This document shows, in pieces, positions 34,657-43,007 of a stretch of DNA of 64,000 bases (the stretch's first letter is position 1; every line of letters starts with the position of its first letter). A program made the position numbers and the translations under genes. The notes below the pieces were generated by a model that saw nothing but the letters and a program-made list of their open reading frames with translations, had not been told where the DNA came from and did not search any database. The stretch comes from Streptomyces neyagawaensis. GTDB lineage: Bacteria; Actinomycetota; Actinomycetes; Streptomycetales; Streptomycetaceae. The stretch covers positions 1 to 64,000 of the forward strand of contig NZ_JAMGBG010000139.1 in the NCBI RefSeq assembly GCF_023516595.1. The letters run 5' to 3'.

Positions 34657-35328
34657 ATGGCTTGGTCCCAGCCGGCCGAGGCCGAAGAGGAGGAGCGGCG
34701 GAGAAAGCGCGCGCCGTGGGGCGTGATAGCGCTGGTTCTGCTGACCGGTCTCGCTCTCATCCGGAACGGTTCGGGGGAATTCGACGTGGGGCCGCCGCAG
34801 CCCGCCCAGGCGGCCGCCGCCGACAGCCGCAGCACCCCCCACGGCACGTTCACCAATGTGCCCGACCCCCTGCCGTACGCCATGGTCGAACGGGTGCGGA
34901 TCCCCTCGATCCAGGTCGACGCGCCGGTCGTGCCCGTCGGGCTGGACGCCCAGGGCTGGGTCGACGCGCCGCCCGCCGAGGACCCGAACCTCGCCGGCTG
35001 GTTCACCGGCGCGCCCTCCCCCGGCGAGAAGGGCACCGCCGTCGTCGTCGGCCATGTCGACAACAACCAGGGCCCCGCCGTGTTCTACGGTCTCGGGGCG
35101 CTGAAGAAGGGCAGCCGCGTCGAAGTGCAGCGCGGTGACGCGAAGACAGCGGTGTTCGAGATCTACGGCATCGAGGTCTTCGCGAAGAACAACTTCCCCG
35201 GTGACCGCGTCTACGGCAACAGTGGAATTCCCGAGTTGCGGGTCATCACCTGTGGGGGCGGTTTCTCCAAGCAGAACGGCTACGACGGGAACGTCGTCGT
35301 GTTCGCCCGCCTGGTCGAGGTTCGCTGA
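34657..35328 (+). CDS. Class F-type sortase
   Basis: A 223-residue sortase with an N-terminal transmembrane anchor (APWGVIALVLLTGLALI) and an extracytoplasmic beta-barrel. The catalytic residues are visible: His in VVVGHVDNNQG, Cys in VITCGGGF and Arg in VVFARLVEV. The size and lack of extra domains fit the class F group common in actinomycetes. ATG 34657 is chosen for the upstream GAGGGG; an in-frame ATG at 34612 would add 15 residues without a ribosome-binding site. It follows two small anchored surface proteins, although neither shows a standard sorting signal, so the substrate is unclear. Confidence 0.87.
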   Translation: MAWSQPAEAEEEERRRKRAPWGVIALVLLTGLALIRNGSGEFDVGPPQPAQAAAADSRSTPHGTFTNVPDPLPYAMVERVRIPSIQVDAPVVPVGLDAQGWVDAPPAEDPNLAGWFTGAPSPGEKGTAVVVGHVDNNQGPAVFYGLGALKKGSRVEVQRGDAKTAVFEIYGIEVFAKNNFPGDRVYGNSGIPELRVITCGGGFSKQNGYDGNVVVFARLVEVR

Positions 35329-35379
35329 GCGTTCCCCGACCGGGCGGGCGAAGGCCCGGAGCCGATTCGCTTTCCGGCG

Positions 35380-36234
35380 TTACGCGTATTTCCGCTGCGG
35401 CACCGTGATCCGATATCCCGAGTCGAGCAGTTCTGGCAGATAGGTGCGCAGTGCCCGCACGCTCTGCGAGCGGTCGCCGCCCGCGTCGTGGGAGAGCACG
35501 ACGACACCGGGTGCCGCGCCCTTCTCCACGCGGTCCGCGATGGTGGCCGCCGCCGGGGCCCGCCAGTCGAGGGTGTCCACCGTCCATGCCAGGGGCTCCA
35601 TGCCGAGTTCGGCGCCGAACTCGAAGGTGGCGCGGTTCCAGGCGCCGTAGGGGGCGCGGAACCACAGCGGGGGTTCGCCGTAGGCCTTCTCGATGATCTC
35701 GCTGGTGCGGGACATCTCGGCATGGATCCTGGACCGGGAGAGGCTGGGCAGCATGGGGTGCGACCAGGTGTGGTTGCCGACGGTGTGCCCGTCGGCCGCC
35801 ATCTCGCGCAGCAGGTCCTTGTGCCGGTCCACCATCTCGCCGCACACGAAGAACATCGCGCGGACGTCGTGCTTGCGGAGGATGCGCAGGACGTCGGGGG
35901 TGTAGCGCGGATCCGGCCCGTCGTCGAAGGTCAGCACCATGGTCCGGCCGCGTCCGTCCACCCGCAGGTACGGCCGGCTGCGGACGGTGGCGGGGACGAG
36001 GGTGCGGCGCCGGAGCGGCGGGGCGCCGTATCCGGCGATGGGCTGCAACCGGTACGTGGAGGGCTTGAACGCGGGACGGGCGCCGGGACCGGCGGCCGTG
36101 GCGGCGCCCCGGGCCGGGCCGGAGCTCCCCTCGCCGGTGAGCAGCGCCGTCGTGCCCGCGACACCGGCCGCTCCGAGCAGGGCGGCACCGCCGAGCAGGA
36201 GGCGGCGGCGCGTGAACATCTGATCCTTCGTCAT
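35380..36234 (-). CDS. Tat-exported polysaccharide deacetylase (CE4)
   Basis: A 284-residue NodB-fold enzyme. The N-terminus has a twin-arginine signal (FTRRRLLLGGAALLGAAG). Motifs: MVLTFDDGPDPRYTP with both acidic residues, TVGNHTWSHPML, FRAPYGAWN, WTVDTLDWR and VVLSHDAGG, so all metal and catalytic positions are present. It should deacetylate peptidoglycan, chitin or other wall glycans outside the cell. ATG 36234 is listed; ATG 36219, five codons later, has a better AAGGA and may be the real start. The gene is convergent with the sortase gene. Confidence 0.9.
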   Translation of the reverse strand: MTKDQMFTRRRLLLGGAALLGAAGVAGTTALLTGEGSSGPARGAATAAGPGARPAFKPSTYRLQPIAGYGAPPLRRRTLVPATVRSRPYLRVDGRGRTMVLTFDDGPDPRYTPDVLRILRKHDVRAMFFVCGEMVDRHKDLLREMAADGHTVGNHTWSHPMLPSLSRSRIHAEMSRTSEIIEKAYGEPPLWFRAPYGAWNRATFEFGAELGMEPLAWTVDTLDWRAPAAATIADRVEKGAAPGVVVLSHDAGGDRSQSVRALRTYLPELLDSGYRITVPQRKYA

Positions 36235-36429
36235 GACTCATGAGTCGACCAACTCTGGAACGGCGCACCACCACGACACCGGAGCGGCGGCATGGAAACA
36301 CCCGATGGGAGTAGTTTTCGCGCCCCCCGCACGCCCCTCCGTGCACCTCTGCCCACGCCCCCCGCGACGCCTCTCTCCGCGACCGCCCGGCGCACGCCGG
36401 TGACAGGGCTCTCGGATAGCCTCACCACC

Positions 36430-36891
36430 GTGACGGATCAGCAGGCGCACCAGTTCGAACGGGGTACCGACGGGCCGAAGGTCATCCTCGTCGGACTGGA
36501 CGGCTCCGACTCCTCCCTGCGCGCCGTGGCCTACGCGGCGGGCCTCGCCCGGCGGCAGCGGGCGCTGCTGGCGATCGTGTACGTGCAGCCGGTGATGGCG
36601 GCCGGCGCGGCACTCGGGGTGCCGGTGGCCGGGACGACCGACGAGATCGCCGAGAGCCTCGTCGCGCAGATCCGTGAGGCCGCCGAGCAGGTGAAGGGCG
36701 TCTTCGAGACCCGCTGGGAGTTCCACACGTTCCGCGGCGACCCGTACAACGGGCTGGTCAGGGCAGCGGACGACCTCAAGGCGGACGCGGTCGTGGTGGG
36801 CGCCTCGGAGCAAGCCGGCCACCGCATCATCGGCTCGGTCGCGATCCGCCTGGTGAAGGCGGGCCGCTGGCCGGTGACGGTGGTCCCGTAG
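36430..36891 (+). CDS. Universal stress protein (UspA family)
   Basis: A 153-residue single-domain USP. The first strand KVILVGLDGSDSSLRAVAYA carries the conserved Asp, and the C-terminal stretch DAVVVGASEQAG...IIGSVAIRLVKAGRWPVTVVP is a variant of the ATP-binding G-2X-G-9X-G-S/T motif. The central RGDPYNGLVRAADD matches the usual surface helix. GTG 36430 is chosen because homologues begin with a short leader before FERGTDGPK; an upstream ATG at 36292 would add an unlikely Pro-rich extension. These proteins accumulate under stress or stationary phase. Confidence 0.85.
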   Translation: MTDQQAHQFERGTDGPKVILVGLDGSDSSLRAVAYAAGLARRQRALLAIVYVQPVMAAGAALGVPVAGTTDEIAESLVAQIREAAEQVKGVFETRWEFHTFRGDPYNGLVRAADDLKADAVVVGASEQAGHRIIGSVAIRLVKAGRWPVTVVP

Positions 36892-37140
36892 CCCCGGCCG
36901 AAGCCGGGAGCCACGCGGAGCCGCGTCGAGCGGGCGGAGGCCGTGTGCTTGGGCCGGGGGTTCCGTGTGCCGCGCGGCCCGTTCAGGCGGAGCCCATCTG
37001 CCGCGGTGCCCGTGTAGGGCGGCGGAGCCGTGGGGTGGCCGCTGGGGGCCCGCGGCGGGGCTCAGTGAAGCCTCCGGCCCGGGTTGCCGCCCGACGCCCC
37101 CACAGGCCCATTCCGGCCCGTCCTGAGCCGGGCACGCGGG

Positions 37141-37271
37141 CGGGACGCCGGGCGAGCCCCGGGCAGGGCGCCGGGCGGGACGCCGGGCCGGACGCCGGGC
37201 AGGACCCCAGGCAGGACCCCGGGCAGGACGCCGGGCCGGACCCCAGGCAGGACCCCAGGCCGGACGCCGCC
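37141..37271. repeat. 12-bp tandem repeat array, about 11 units
   Basis: Units follow the consensus CRGGACSCCRGG (for example CGGGACGCCGGG, CAGGACCCCAGG). One unit is 11 bases long, which breaks the frame. The array is non-coding as far as can be judged and sits between the stress-protein and sigma-factor genes; such arrays vary in copy number. Confidence 0.75.
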
Positions 37272-37330
37272 ATCAAGCCGCCGCTCCCCTAGGTCCGGGC
37301 TTCGCGGGGCGGGGCCGGGGAGCGGGGCGG

Positions 37331-37355
37331 AGGTCGGAGGCTGCGCCTCCGACCT
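37331..37355. terminator. Short perfect hairpin upstream of the sigma factor gene
   Basis: AGGTCGGAGGC (37331-37341) pairs with GCCTCCGACCT (37345-37355) around a three-base loop. It may end the stress-protein transcript or lie in the sigma-factor leader. Confidence 0.45.
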
Positions 37356-37460
37356 GCCGACAGACCGTTCGTCGCACCGTTCGTCGACAGCTTCGACCGC
37401 CCGCCGCACACCCGTGACCGGCCCCTGTCCCCGGGGAGCGCCCCGCGTTCCCATACGCCC

Positions 37461-38006
37461 ATGACGGCCGGAACCACGATCACCAACGGGACGACCGCCG
37501 AACACGAACTGGCCGAGATCCAGCGTGAACACGGACGCCCTCTCTTCGCCCTGCTGCTGCGGCTCTCCGACGGGGACCGTCATCGCGCCGAGGACCTCGT
37601 GCAGGAGACCTTCGTACGCGCCTGGCAGCACCCGGAGGCGCTGCGCGCCCACGACTTCGACTCGGTGCGCCCCTGGCTGCTCACCGTCGGCCGGCGCCTC
37701 GCCATAGACGCGCGGCGGGCCCGTCAGGCGCGCCCGGCGGAGGTGGGGGACGCGGTGCTGGAGAACGCCCGAGTGATGGCTGACCACGCCGAGCGGTCCG
37801 TCGCCACCCTCGATGTGCGCGAAGCTGTGAAGACACTCACTCCGGAACACCGGGAAGTACTGGTGCAGGTGTATTTCCAGGGGGCGAGTGTGGCGGAAGC
37901 CGCCGAAGCCCTGGGGATCCCGCCCGGTACGGTGAAGTCGCGCGCTTACTACGCACTGCGCGCCCTGCGCCGGGTGCTTCCGGGATACGCGGCCGACCTG
38001 CGGTGA
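37461..38006 (+). CDS. ECF-type RNA polymerase sigma factor
   Basis: A 181-residue group 4 sigma factor. Region 2 includes DLVQETFVRAWQHPE and FDSVRPWLLTVGRRLAID; region 4 includes LTPEHREVLVQVYFQGASVA and the helix-turn-helix AEALGIPPGTVKSRAYYALR. The protein should redirect RNA polymerase to a small set of promoters. A zinc-binding anti-sigma factor is encoded 0.9 kb downstream on the same strand, with one unknown gene between. The arrangement resembles SigL/SigK-like or ZAS-controlled systems, where oxidation or envelope stress releases the sigma factor. Confidence 0.92.
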   Translation: MTAGTTITNGTTAEHELAEIQREHGRPLFALLLRLSDGDRHRAEDLVQETFVRAWQHPEALRAHDFDSVRPWLLTVGRRLAIDARRARQARPAEVGDAVLENARVMADHAERSVATLDVREAVKTLTPEHREVLVQVYFQGASVAEAAEALGIPPGTVKSRAYYALRALRRVLPGYAADLR

Positions 38007-38154
38007 AACCCATGGCCGAGTCAAACCTCCGTAAAGCGCCTTGCTGAGGACCGCTGTTGAGCAATCAGCTGTCCTCATCCGTGTTCCGGATGGGGCCCTG
38101 CCCCCGGGGCCCGGTGTCGGGCGACGCGCACGTACCGGAGGAAGGCAGGAAGGG

Positions 38155-38670
38155 ATGCTGCACAGAGGTCAAGAGAGCACGGACGGCGCCGGCGGCGGCG
38201 AACTGACCGTCCCCATGGCGTGGTTCTACGCCGAGTACATCGCCGAGGAGCTGCTGCGGACCGGCGACCTCATGCCGCCGACGTCCTTCGAGTTCCGTGC
38301 GGGGCGCGACGCCCTGGCGCTGACCATCTTCCTCGCGGACTCCGGCGGTGAGCTCTCCGGCATCCGGGTCGTCACCCAGCTGGAGACCTGGCTGTCGCTG
38401 ACGGCGTACGACCAGCCGTGGCAGGACTGGGTGGGCGAGCGCATGGCCCACCTCACCGCCGAGGCGCTGGAGGTGGGCGGCCCCGCGCCGGACCTGGAAC
38501 TGGCGGCGGCGGCCTGGCGGTGGCTGGAGGAGACCGAGCTGCTCGCGCCCGATCTGGACGCGGTGCCGGGGGGCGGGGCGGTGTTCGGCGAGGACGACGG
38601 GCCGAAGGTCTGGACACCGGCCTGGCGGCTCGGCCTGCCGCTCGGCCATCTGGCGATCCATCTCTTCTGA
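38155..38670 (+). CDS. Unknown protein between sigma factor and anti-sigma factor
   Basis: A 171-residue soluble, acidic protein without signal peptide or membrane helix. I do not recognise a domain. It has an alternating helix/strand pattern (AWFYAEYIAEELLRTGDLMP, LALTIFLADSGGELSGIRVV, TAYDQPWQDWVGERMAHL) and no cysteines. AGGAAGG-rich sequence just upstream of ATG 38155 is a strong ribosome-binding site. It lies between an ECF sigma gene and its likely anti-sigma gene, so it might take part in that regulatory circuit, but a 258-base gap with its own promoter-like sequence separates it from the anti-sigma gene. Confidence 0.6.
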   Translation: MLHRGQESTDGAGGGELTVPMAWFYAEYIAEELLRTGDLMPPTSFEFRAGRDALALTIFLADSGGELSGIRVVTQLETWLSLTAYDQPWQDWVGERMAHLTAEALEVGGPAPDLELAAAAWRWLEETELLAPDLDAVPGGGAVFGEDDGPKVWTPAWRLGLPLGHLAIHLF

Positions 38671-38928
38671 GGACGGATCTTCCGAAGAGGGCTCTTCTGA
38701 GGACGGCCGCCTCGCGGACACTCCGGGTGACCGGGGCGTGTCGGTGCGGTGAACTGCCGCTTCAGGCAGCGGCGGGGAAGTTTTCTCGGTCGGCGACCAA
38801 TCCGCCGAGATCACGGCTCCGAATCTTTTGGTTGGCATTGGTCGCGGGGCTTGAGTGATTCTCGGGTCTGGTCCGTACCGGTGGGGGCAGGAAGCAACCC
38901 CCACCGCACACCGGCCCGAGGAATTGCC

Positions 38929-39588
38929 ATGTGGTCCCAGGATCGTCATCACGACGTCGGCGCGTACTCGCTGGGCGTGCTCGACGAGGTGGAGTCCTTC
39001 CACTTCGAGGACCATGTCCGCGGCTGCCCCCAGTGCGCGGTACAGGTCACCGAGTTCCGTCCCGCCGCCCGGCAGCTGATGCTGTACCGGAACGCGACAC
39101 CGCGCGCCGTGCACCCCTTCGCGGCGCCCGGCCCGCAGTTGCTCGGACGGCTGCTCGACGAGGTGGCGGCCCGCCATCGTGCACGTCGCAGGCGCTGGCT
39201 GTTCGCGGTCGCCGCCTCCGTGATCATCGCCGTGGGTGGGCCCGCCGTCGCCGTTCTCGCTGGTCCGGGCGCCCCTCCGGACAAGGTCGCGGCCACGGAC
39301 CCCGAGTCGGGGGTGTGGGCCGAGGTCAAGGCCGAGGACCGGGTCTGGGGCAGCGACATCCAGCTGAAGGTCAAGGAGGCCGACGGCGCCCACGCCTGCC
39401 GGCTGGTCGTGATCGGCAAGGACGGGTCGGAGGAGACGGCCGCCAACTGGAAGTCCCCCGAGGACGCGGACGGCCCCTCCGAGATGCAGGGCGGCACCTC
39501 GATGCAGCGCGAGGACATCAGCCACTTCGAGGTACGCAGCCAGGAGGGTGAACTCCTGGTCACCCTGAAGGCCCCGGCCTGGCGCTGA
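38929..39588 (+). CDS. Membrane-anchored zinc-binding anti-sigma factor
   Basis: A 219-residue protein. The N-terminal anti-sigma domain contains HVRGCPQC, the H-x3-C-x2-C signature of ZAS-type anti-sigma factors, with the upstream His in SQDRHHDVGAYSLGVLDE. One transmembrane helix (WLFAVAASVIIAVGGPAVAV, about residues 88-107) separates it from an extracytoplasmic C-terminal domain of about 105 residues that is probably the sensor. GAGGA just before ATG 38929 supports the start. It should hold the upstream ECF sigma factor at the membrane until an envelope or redox signal releases it. A 9-bp inverted repeat GCGACCAAT/ATTGGTCGC (38793-38845) lies in its upstream region. Confidence 0.85.
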   Translation: MWSQDRHHDVGAYSLGVLDEVESFHFEDHVRGCPQCAVQVTEFRPAARQLMLYRNATPRAVHPFAAPGPQLLGRLLDEVAARHRARRRRWLFAVAASVIIAVGGPAVAVLAGPGAPPDKVAATDPESGVWAEVKAEDRVWGSDIQLKVKEADGAHACRLVVIGKDGSEETAANWKSPEDADGPSEMQGGTSMQREDISHFEVRSQEGELLVTLKAPAWR

Positions 39589-39719
39589 GCCGCCCGCCGG
39601 GCCCGGCCGCCCGGCCCGCACCTGGTCCGTACCTTCAATGGTTGCGGATCATGGACGGAGCCGAATCGGGGCCGAGTCGGGGACGAGTCAGGCACGATCC
39701 TGGACCCGCCTCCGTCGCG

Positions 39720-40589
39720 CTATTTCAGCAGCCGTGACATCCGCCGGTCGGCGAGCAGCTTGCCCCCGGTCTGACAGGTCGGGCAGTACTGCAGCGACGA
39801 ATCGCTGAAGGACACCTCGCGGACGGTGTCCCCGCACACCGGGCAGGGTTCACCGGTCCGGCCGTGCACCCGCAGTCCGCTCTTCTTCTCCGCCTTCAGC
39901 CTCCCGGCGGCCAGGCCCCGTGAGCGCTCGACGGCCTCCGTGAGCGTGGTGCGCAGCGCCTCGTGGAGCTCGCGGACCTCCTCCGGCTTCAGCGACGAGG
40001 CCAGCTTGAACGGCGACATCCTGGCGGCGTGCAGGATCTCGTCGCTGTACGCGTTGCCGACCCCCGCGATCAGACTCTGGTCCCTGAGGGCGCCCTTGAT
40101 CTGGCGGCGCTCCCCCGCCAGCAGCTCCGCGAGGCGGGCCGCGTCGAAGTCGTCGGCGAGGGGATCCGGGCCGAGCCGGGCGACACCGGGGACGCTCAGC
40201 GGATCCCGCACGACGTACACGGCGAGCCGCTTCTGCGTGCCGGCCTCCGTCAGGTCGAAGCCCTCGCCGGTCTCCAGCGCGACGCGCAGCGCGAGCGGGC
40301 TCTTGCCACCCGGGCGGGGCGGGCCGTCGGGAAGCCGGTCCCGCCATTGCAGCCAGCCGGCGCGGGCGAGATGGGTCACGAGGTGCAGTTCGCCGCCGTC
40401 CGTCTCCACGTCCAGGAACTTCCCGTACCGGCCCACCGCCGTGACCTGGCGCCCCTCCAGGGCGGTGACCGGCGGGTCGTACGTCTTCAGCACGCTGATC
40501 GCCACCGGCAGCACGCGGACGACCTCATGGCCGACGAGAGCGCCGACCAGGAAGTCCCGCAGGGCGTCGACCTCGGGCAGTTCCGGCAT
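39720..40589 (-). CDS. Fpg/Nei-family DNA glycosylase/AP lyase
   Basis: A 289-residue base-excision repair enzyme. MPELPEVDALR at the start gives the catalytic N-terminal Pro and Glu; the helix-two-turn-helix has IKGALRDQSLIAGVGNAYSDEIL; the C-terminal zinc finger has CPVCGDTVREV and QYCPTCQTGGK, with four Cys. It removes oxidised purines or pyrimidines and nicks the abasic site. Streptomyces carry several Fpg/Nei paralogues, so a specific symbol is not assigned. ATG 40589 is the only sensible start because Pro2 must follow Met. A foldback repeat lies directly upstream. Confidence 0.9.
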   Translation of the reverse strand: MPELPEVDALRDFLVGALVGHEVVRVLPVAISVLKTYDPPVTALEGRQVTAVGRYGKFLDVETDGGELHLVTHLARAGWLQWRDRLPDGPPRPGGKSPLALRVALETGEGFDLTEAGTQKRLAVYVVRDPLSVPGVARLGPDPLADDFDAARLAELLAGERRQIKGALRDQSLIAGVGNAYSDEILHAARMSPFKLASSLKPEEVRELHEALRTTLTEAVERSRGLAAGRLKAEKKSGLRVHGRTGEPCPVCGDTVREVSFSDSSLQYCPTCQTGGKLLADRRMSRLLK

Positions 40590-40627
40590 GCCATCCAGAG
40601 TGCCACTGCCTGCGGCGGTTCGCCGGG

Positions 40628-40801
40628 CGCCCAGTAGCTCGGGGGTACGGGGTTCGTTGGCGGGTGCGGGTTCGTCGTGGTTTCTCGCGCAGTTCCCCGG
40701 GCGCGGGGGGCGGTGACACATGCGGTTCCGCCGCGTGGGCGCGAACAACCCCTGCCCACCCGCACCCGCCATGCGAACCCGCACCCCCGAGCTACTGGGC
40801 G
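40628..40801. repeat. Foldback (long inverted) repeat at the end of the SpoIIE-type gene
   Basis: Ends CGCCCAGTAGCTC (40628-40640) and its complement (40789-40801) extend inward as imperfect arms (GGGGGTACGGGGTTCG versus the complement of CGAACCCGCACCCCC). The dispersed core CGCGCAGTTCCCC is inside at 40686-40698. A second element with the same left end is at 49322-49544. The right end overlaps the last codons of the minus-strand gene and supplies its TAG stop. Confidence 0.75.
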
Positions 40802-42879
40802 AACACGAACTCACACCACACGCACTTCCCGCCGCCCCGCGCCTCCACCCCCCACACATCCGTCAGCCGGTCCACCAGCAGCAGCCCCCGCCCCGAGACA
40901 CCCGACTCCCCCGCCTCCCTACGGCGCGGCAGCGCGCTGGAGGAGTCCTCCACCTCCACCCGCAGTCTCCGTTCCGTACCGGTCAGCGCCCGGAGCGTCA
41001 CGATCGCGGAGCCCTCCGTGTGCATGAGCGCGTTGGTGATCAGCTCGTCGGCGACGAGTTCGATCTCGTCGGCCCGCTCCCGCGCGCCCCACGTGCGGAC
41101 GGCCGCCCCGATCATGTGCCGGGCCTCGGTGAGCGCCTCCGGGTCTCCGGGGGCGACATGCTGCTGGAGCCGCCCGCCGGGCTGCTCCGAGCTGCGGCTG
41201 CGGCTGCGGCGGCGCAGCAGGAGCAGGGCCACGTCGTCGTCGCCACCGCGTTCCTCCGCCACGTCGATGAGCCGGTCGGCGAGGTCGTCGACGTCGTCGG
41301 GGCCGGTGGTGATCAGCTCCTGCAACGTGAGCATGCCGTCGTCGAGGTCGGCGCCGGGCTGTTCGATGAGGCCGTCCGTGCAGAGCAGCAGCGTGTCCCC
41401 GGGGTCCAGTTCGATCGTGCTCACGGGGTACTCCAGGCTCCCGAACTCGGCCGACAGCCCGAGCGGCAGGCCGCCGTCGACGGTGACCCGGCGGCAGCCG
41501 CCGTCGGGGGCCCGGATGAGGGGGTCGATGTGTCCGGCCCGGACGACCTGGACCACTCCGGTGGACAGGTCGGCTTCCGCGTACAGGCACGTGGCGAAAC
41601 GGTCGGTGTCGAGTTCATGGAGGAAGGCGGAGGCGCGGGACATCACGGTGGCCGGGGTGTGACCCTCGGTGGCGTACGCCTTGAGGACGATGCGGAGCTG
41701 GCCCATGACGGCGGCGGCATGGGTGTCGTGGCCCTGGACGTCGCCGATGACCGCGCCGACGCGGCCGCCGGGCAGGGGGACGAGGTCGTACCAGTCGCCG
41801 CCGATGTCCCGGCCGAGGGAGCCGCCGAACGACGCGGCCCGGTAGCGCACGGCGATGTCGGCGCCGGGCACGCTGGGGATGGACCGGGGCAGCATGGCCT
41901 GCTGGAGGCCTTCCGCGAGGTCCTTCTCCCCCTCGTAGAACATGGCCCGCTGGAGGCTCTGGGCGATGCTGCTGCCGAGCGCCACGAGGACGTCGCGCTC
42001 CTCGCGGGTGAAGCCTCTGCGGTCGTTGTAGAGCAGCCCCATGGCGCCGATGGGCCGGGCCTGCACGATCAGCGGCAGATAGGCGGCCGAGGTGATCTGG
42101 AGGTCGGTGATGTGCGGCCAGAGCAGCGGATACGACTCGGCGAACTCCTCCGGTGACTCGATGAAGTGCGGTGCGAGGCTCCGTACGACCTCGTTCATCG
42201 GGTACTTCACGTCGAGGCGGGTGATCCGGGTGCCGGGTACGTAGCTGGCCCGGGGGCCGGCGGCGATCATGCGGATGCGGCCGGCCTCGACCAGGCCCAT
42301 GACGAGGCTGGTCGCGCCGAGGTGGGTGATGCCGTCGGTGTCCTCCAGGACGTCGATCACGTCCTGGACGGTGCGGGCGTGGGCCAGGGCGGCGGTGATG
42401 ACCTGCACGACGTCGGTGCGTCTGTGACGGGCCTCGTCCAGGGGCGCCTGCTCCGTGCGTGCGCTGATCTCGCGCAGTTCGCGGGTGGCGTCGCGGACGA
42501 TGCCGATGACCCGGTACGGGCGGCCGGTCTCGTCGCGGCGGATGTAGCCCTGGGTGTGGGTCCAGCGGAGGGTTCCGTCGCGCGTCCGGATGCGGAAGTA
42601 GGCGCCGTAGTTCTCGCTGCCGTCCTTGAGGGCCTGGGACACCAGGGTGTCGAGCTTGCGGCCCTCCACCGGGGGGACCCGGACGGCCAGGCTCTCGTGC
42701 TTGCCGTCGTACTCGTCGGGGCGCAGGTCGAAGACCTCGAGGGCCGTGGCGTCCATGTGCATCACGCCTGCGTCGAGGTCCCAGTCGAAGCTGCCCATGA
42801 GATTGAGCGCCAGGACGGGGTCCGGGTGGGCGAGCCAATCGTCCGGCAGCGGCAGCTCACTCGCTCCCCGATCAACCAT
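40792..42879 (-). CDS. PAS-GAF-PP2C(SpoIIE)-HATPase regulatory phosphatase
   Basis: A 695-residue cytosolic regulator. A PAS domain (about 25-135; WDLDAGVMHMDATALEVFDL) and a GAF domain (about 150-315) precede a SpoIIE-type PP2C phosphatase (about 330-540; GGDWYDLVPLPGGRVG, VIGDVQGHDTHAAAVMGQLR, LLLCTDGLIEQ, GGDDDVALLLLR) and a C-terminal HATPase of the anti-sigma kinase type (about 560-695; ADELITNALMHTEG, SGRGLLLVDRLTDVWG). Such proteins dephosphorylate anti-anti-sigma factors and may also phosphorylate them, tuning stress sigma factors. The phosphatase Asp residues and the kinase N-box are all present. The C-terminal Ala-Gln-stop is written in a foldback repeat. Confidence 0.92.
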   Translation of the reverse strand: MVDRGASELPLPDDWLAHPDPVLALNLMGSFDWDLDAGVMHMDATALEVFDLRPDEYDGKHESLAVRVPPVEGRKLDTLVSQALKDGSENYGAYFRIRTRDGTLRWTHTQGYIRRDETGRPYRVIGIVRDATRELREISARTEQAPLDEARHRRTDVVQVITAALAHARTVQDVIDVLEDTDGITHLGATSLVMGLVEAGRIRMIAAGPRASYVPGTRITRLDVKYPMNEVVRSLAPHFIESPEEFAESYPLLWPHITDLQITSAAYLPLIVQARPIGAMGLLYNDRRGFTREERDVLVALGSSIAQSLQRAMFYEGEKDLAEGLQQAMLPRSIPSVPGADIAVRYRAASFGGSLGRDIGGDWYDLVPLPGGRVGAVIGDVQGHDTHAAAVMGQLRIVLKAYATEGHTPATVMSRASAFLHELDTDRFATCLYAEADLSTGVVQVVRAGHIDPLIRAPDGGCRRVTVDGGLPLGLSAEFGSLEYPVSTIELDPGDTLLLCTDGLIEQPGADLDDGMLTLQELITTGPDDVDDLADRLIDVAEERGGDDDVALLLLRRRSRSRSSEQPGGRLQQHVAPGDPEALTEARHMIGAAVRTWGARERADEIELVADELITNALMHTEGSAIVTLRALTGTERRLRVEVEDSSSALPRRREAGESGVSGRGLLLVDRLTDVWGVEARGGGKCVWCEFVFAQ

Positions 42880-43007
42880 GTGGCCACTTTGCCAGGGTTT
42901 GCCGGATTATTCGAGTGGGGACGGGCTGTCCTGTTTCAGCCCCCTGGATCCGATCACTAGTGTCGGTACCGCCCCTGTTCCGGCGCGCGACCCAGGAGCG
43001 CGAAGCC

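Larger units (their letters stand above)
36892..37460. other. Non-coding gap with tandem repeats upstream of the sigma factor
   Basis: This 569-base gap contains the 12-bp tandem array (37141-37271), one hairpin (37331-37355), and a short direct repeat ACCGTTCGTCG near 37367 and 37378 close to the sigma-factor start. Open frames crossing it encode only low-complexity Gly/Pro/Arg sequence and are not believed. Confidence 0.5.

Noticed and set aside
37141..37271. CRISPR array
   Set aside because: The 12-bp units are directly contiguous with no unique spacers, and no cas gene is present. It is a simple tandem repeat.
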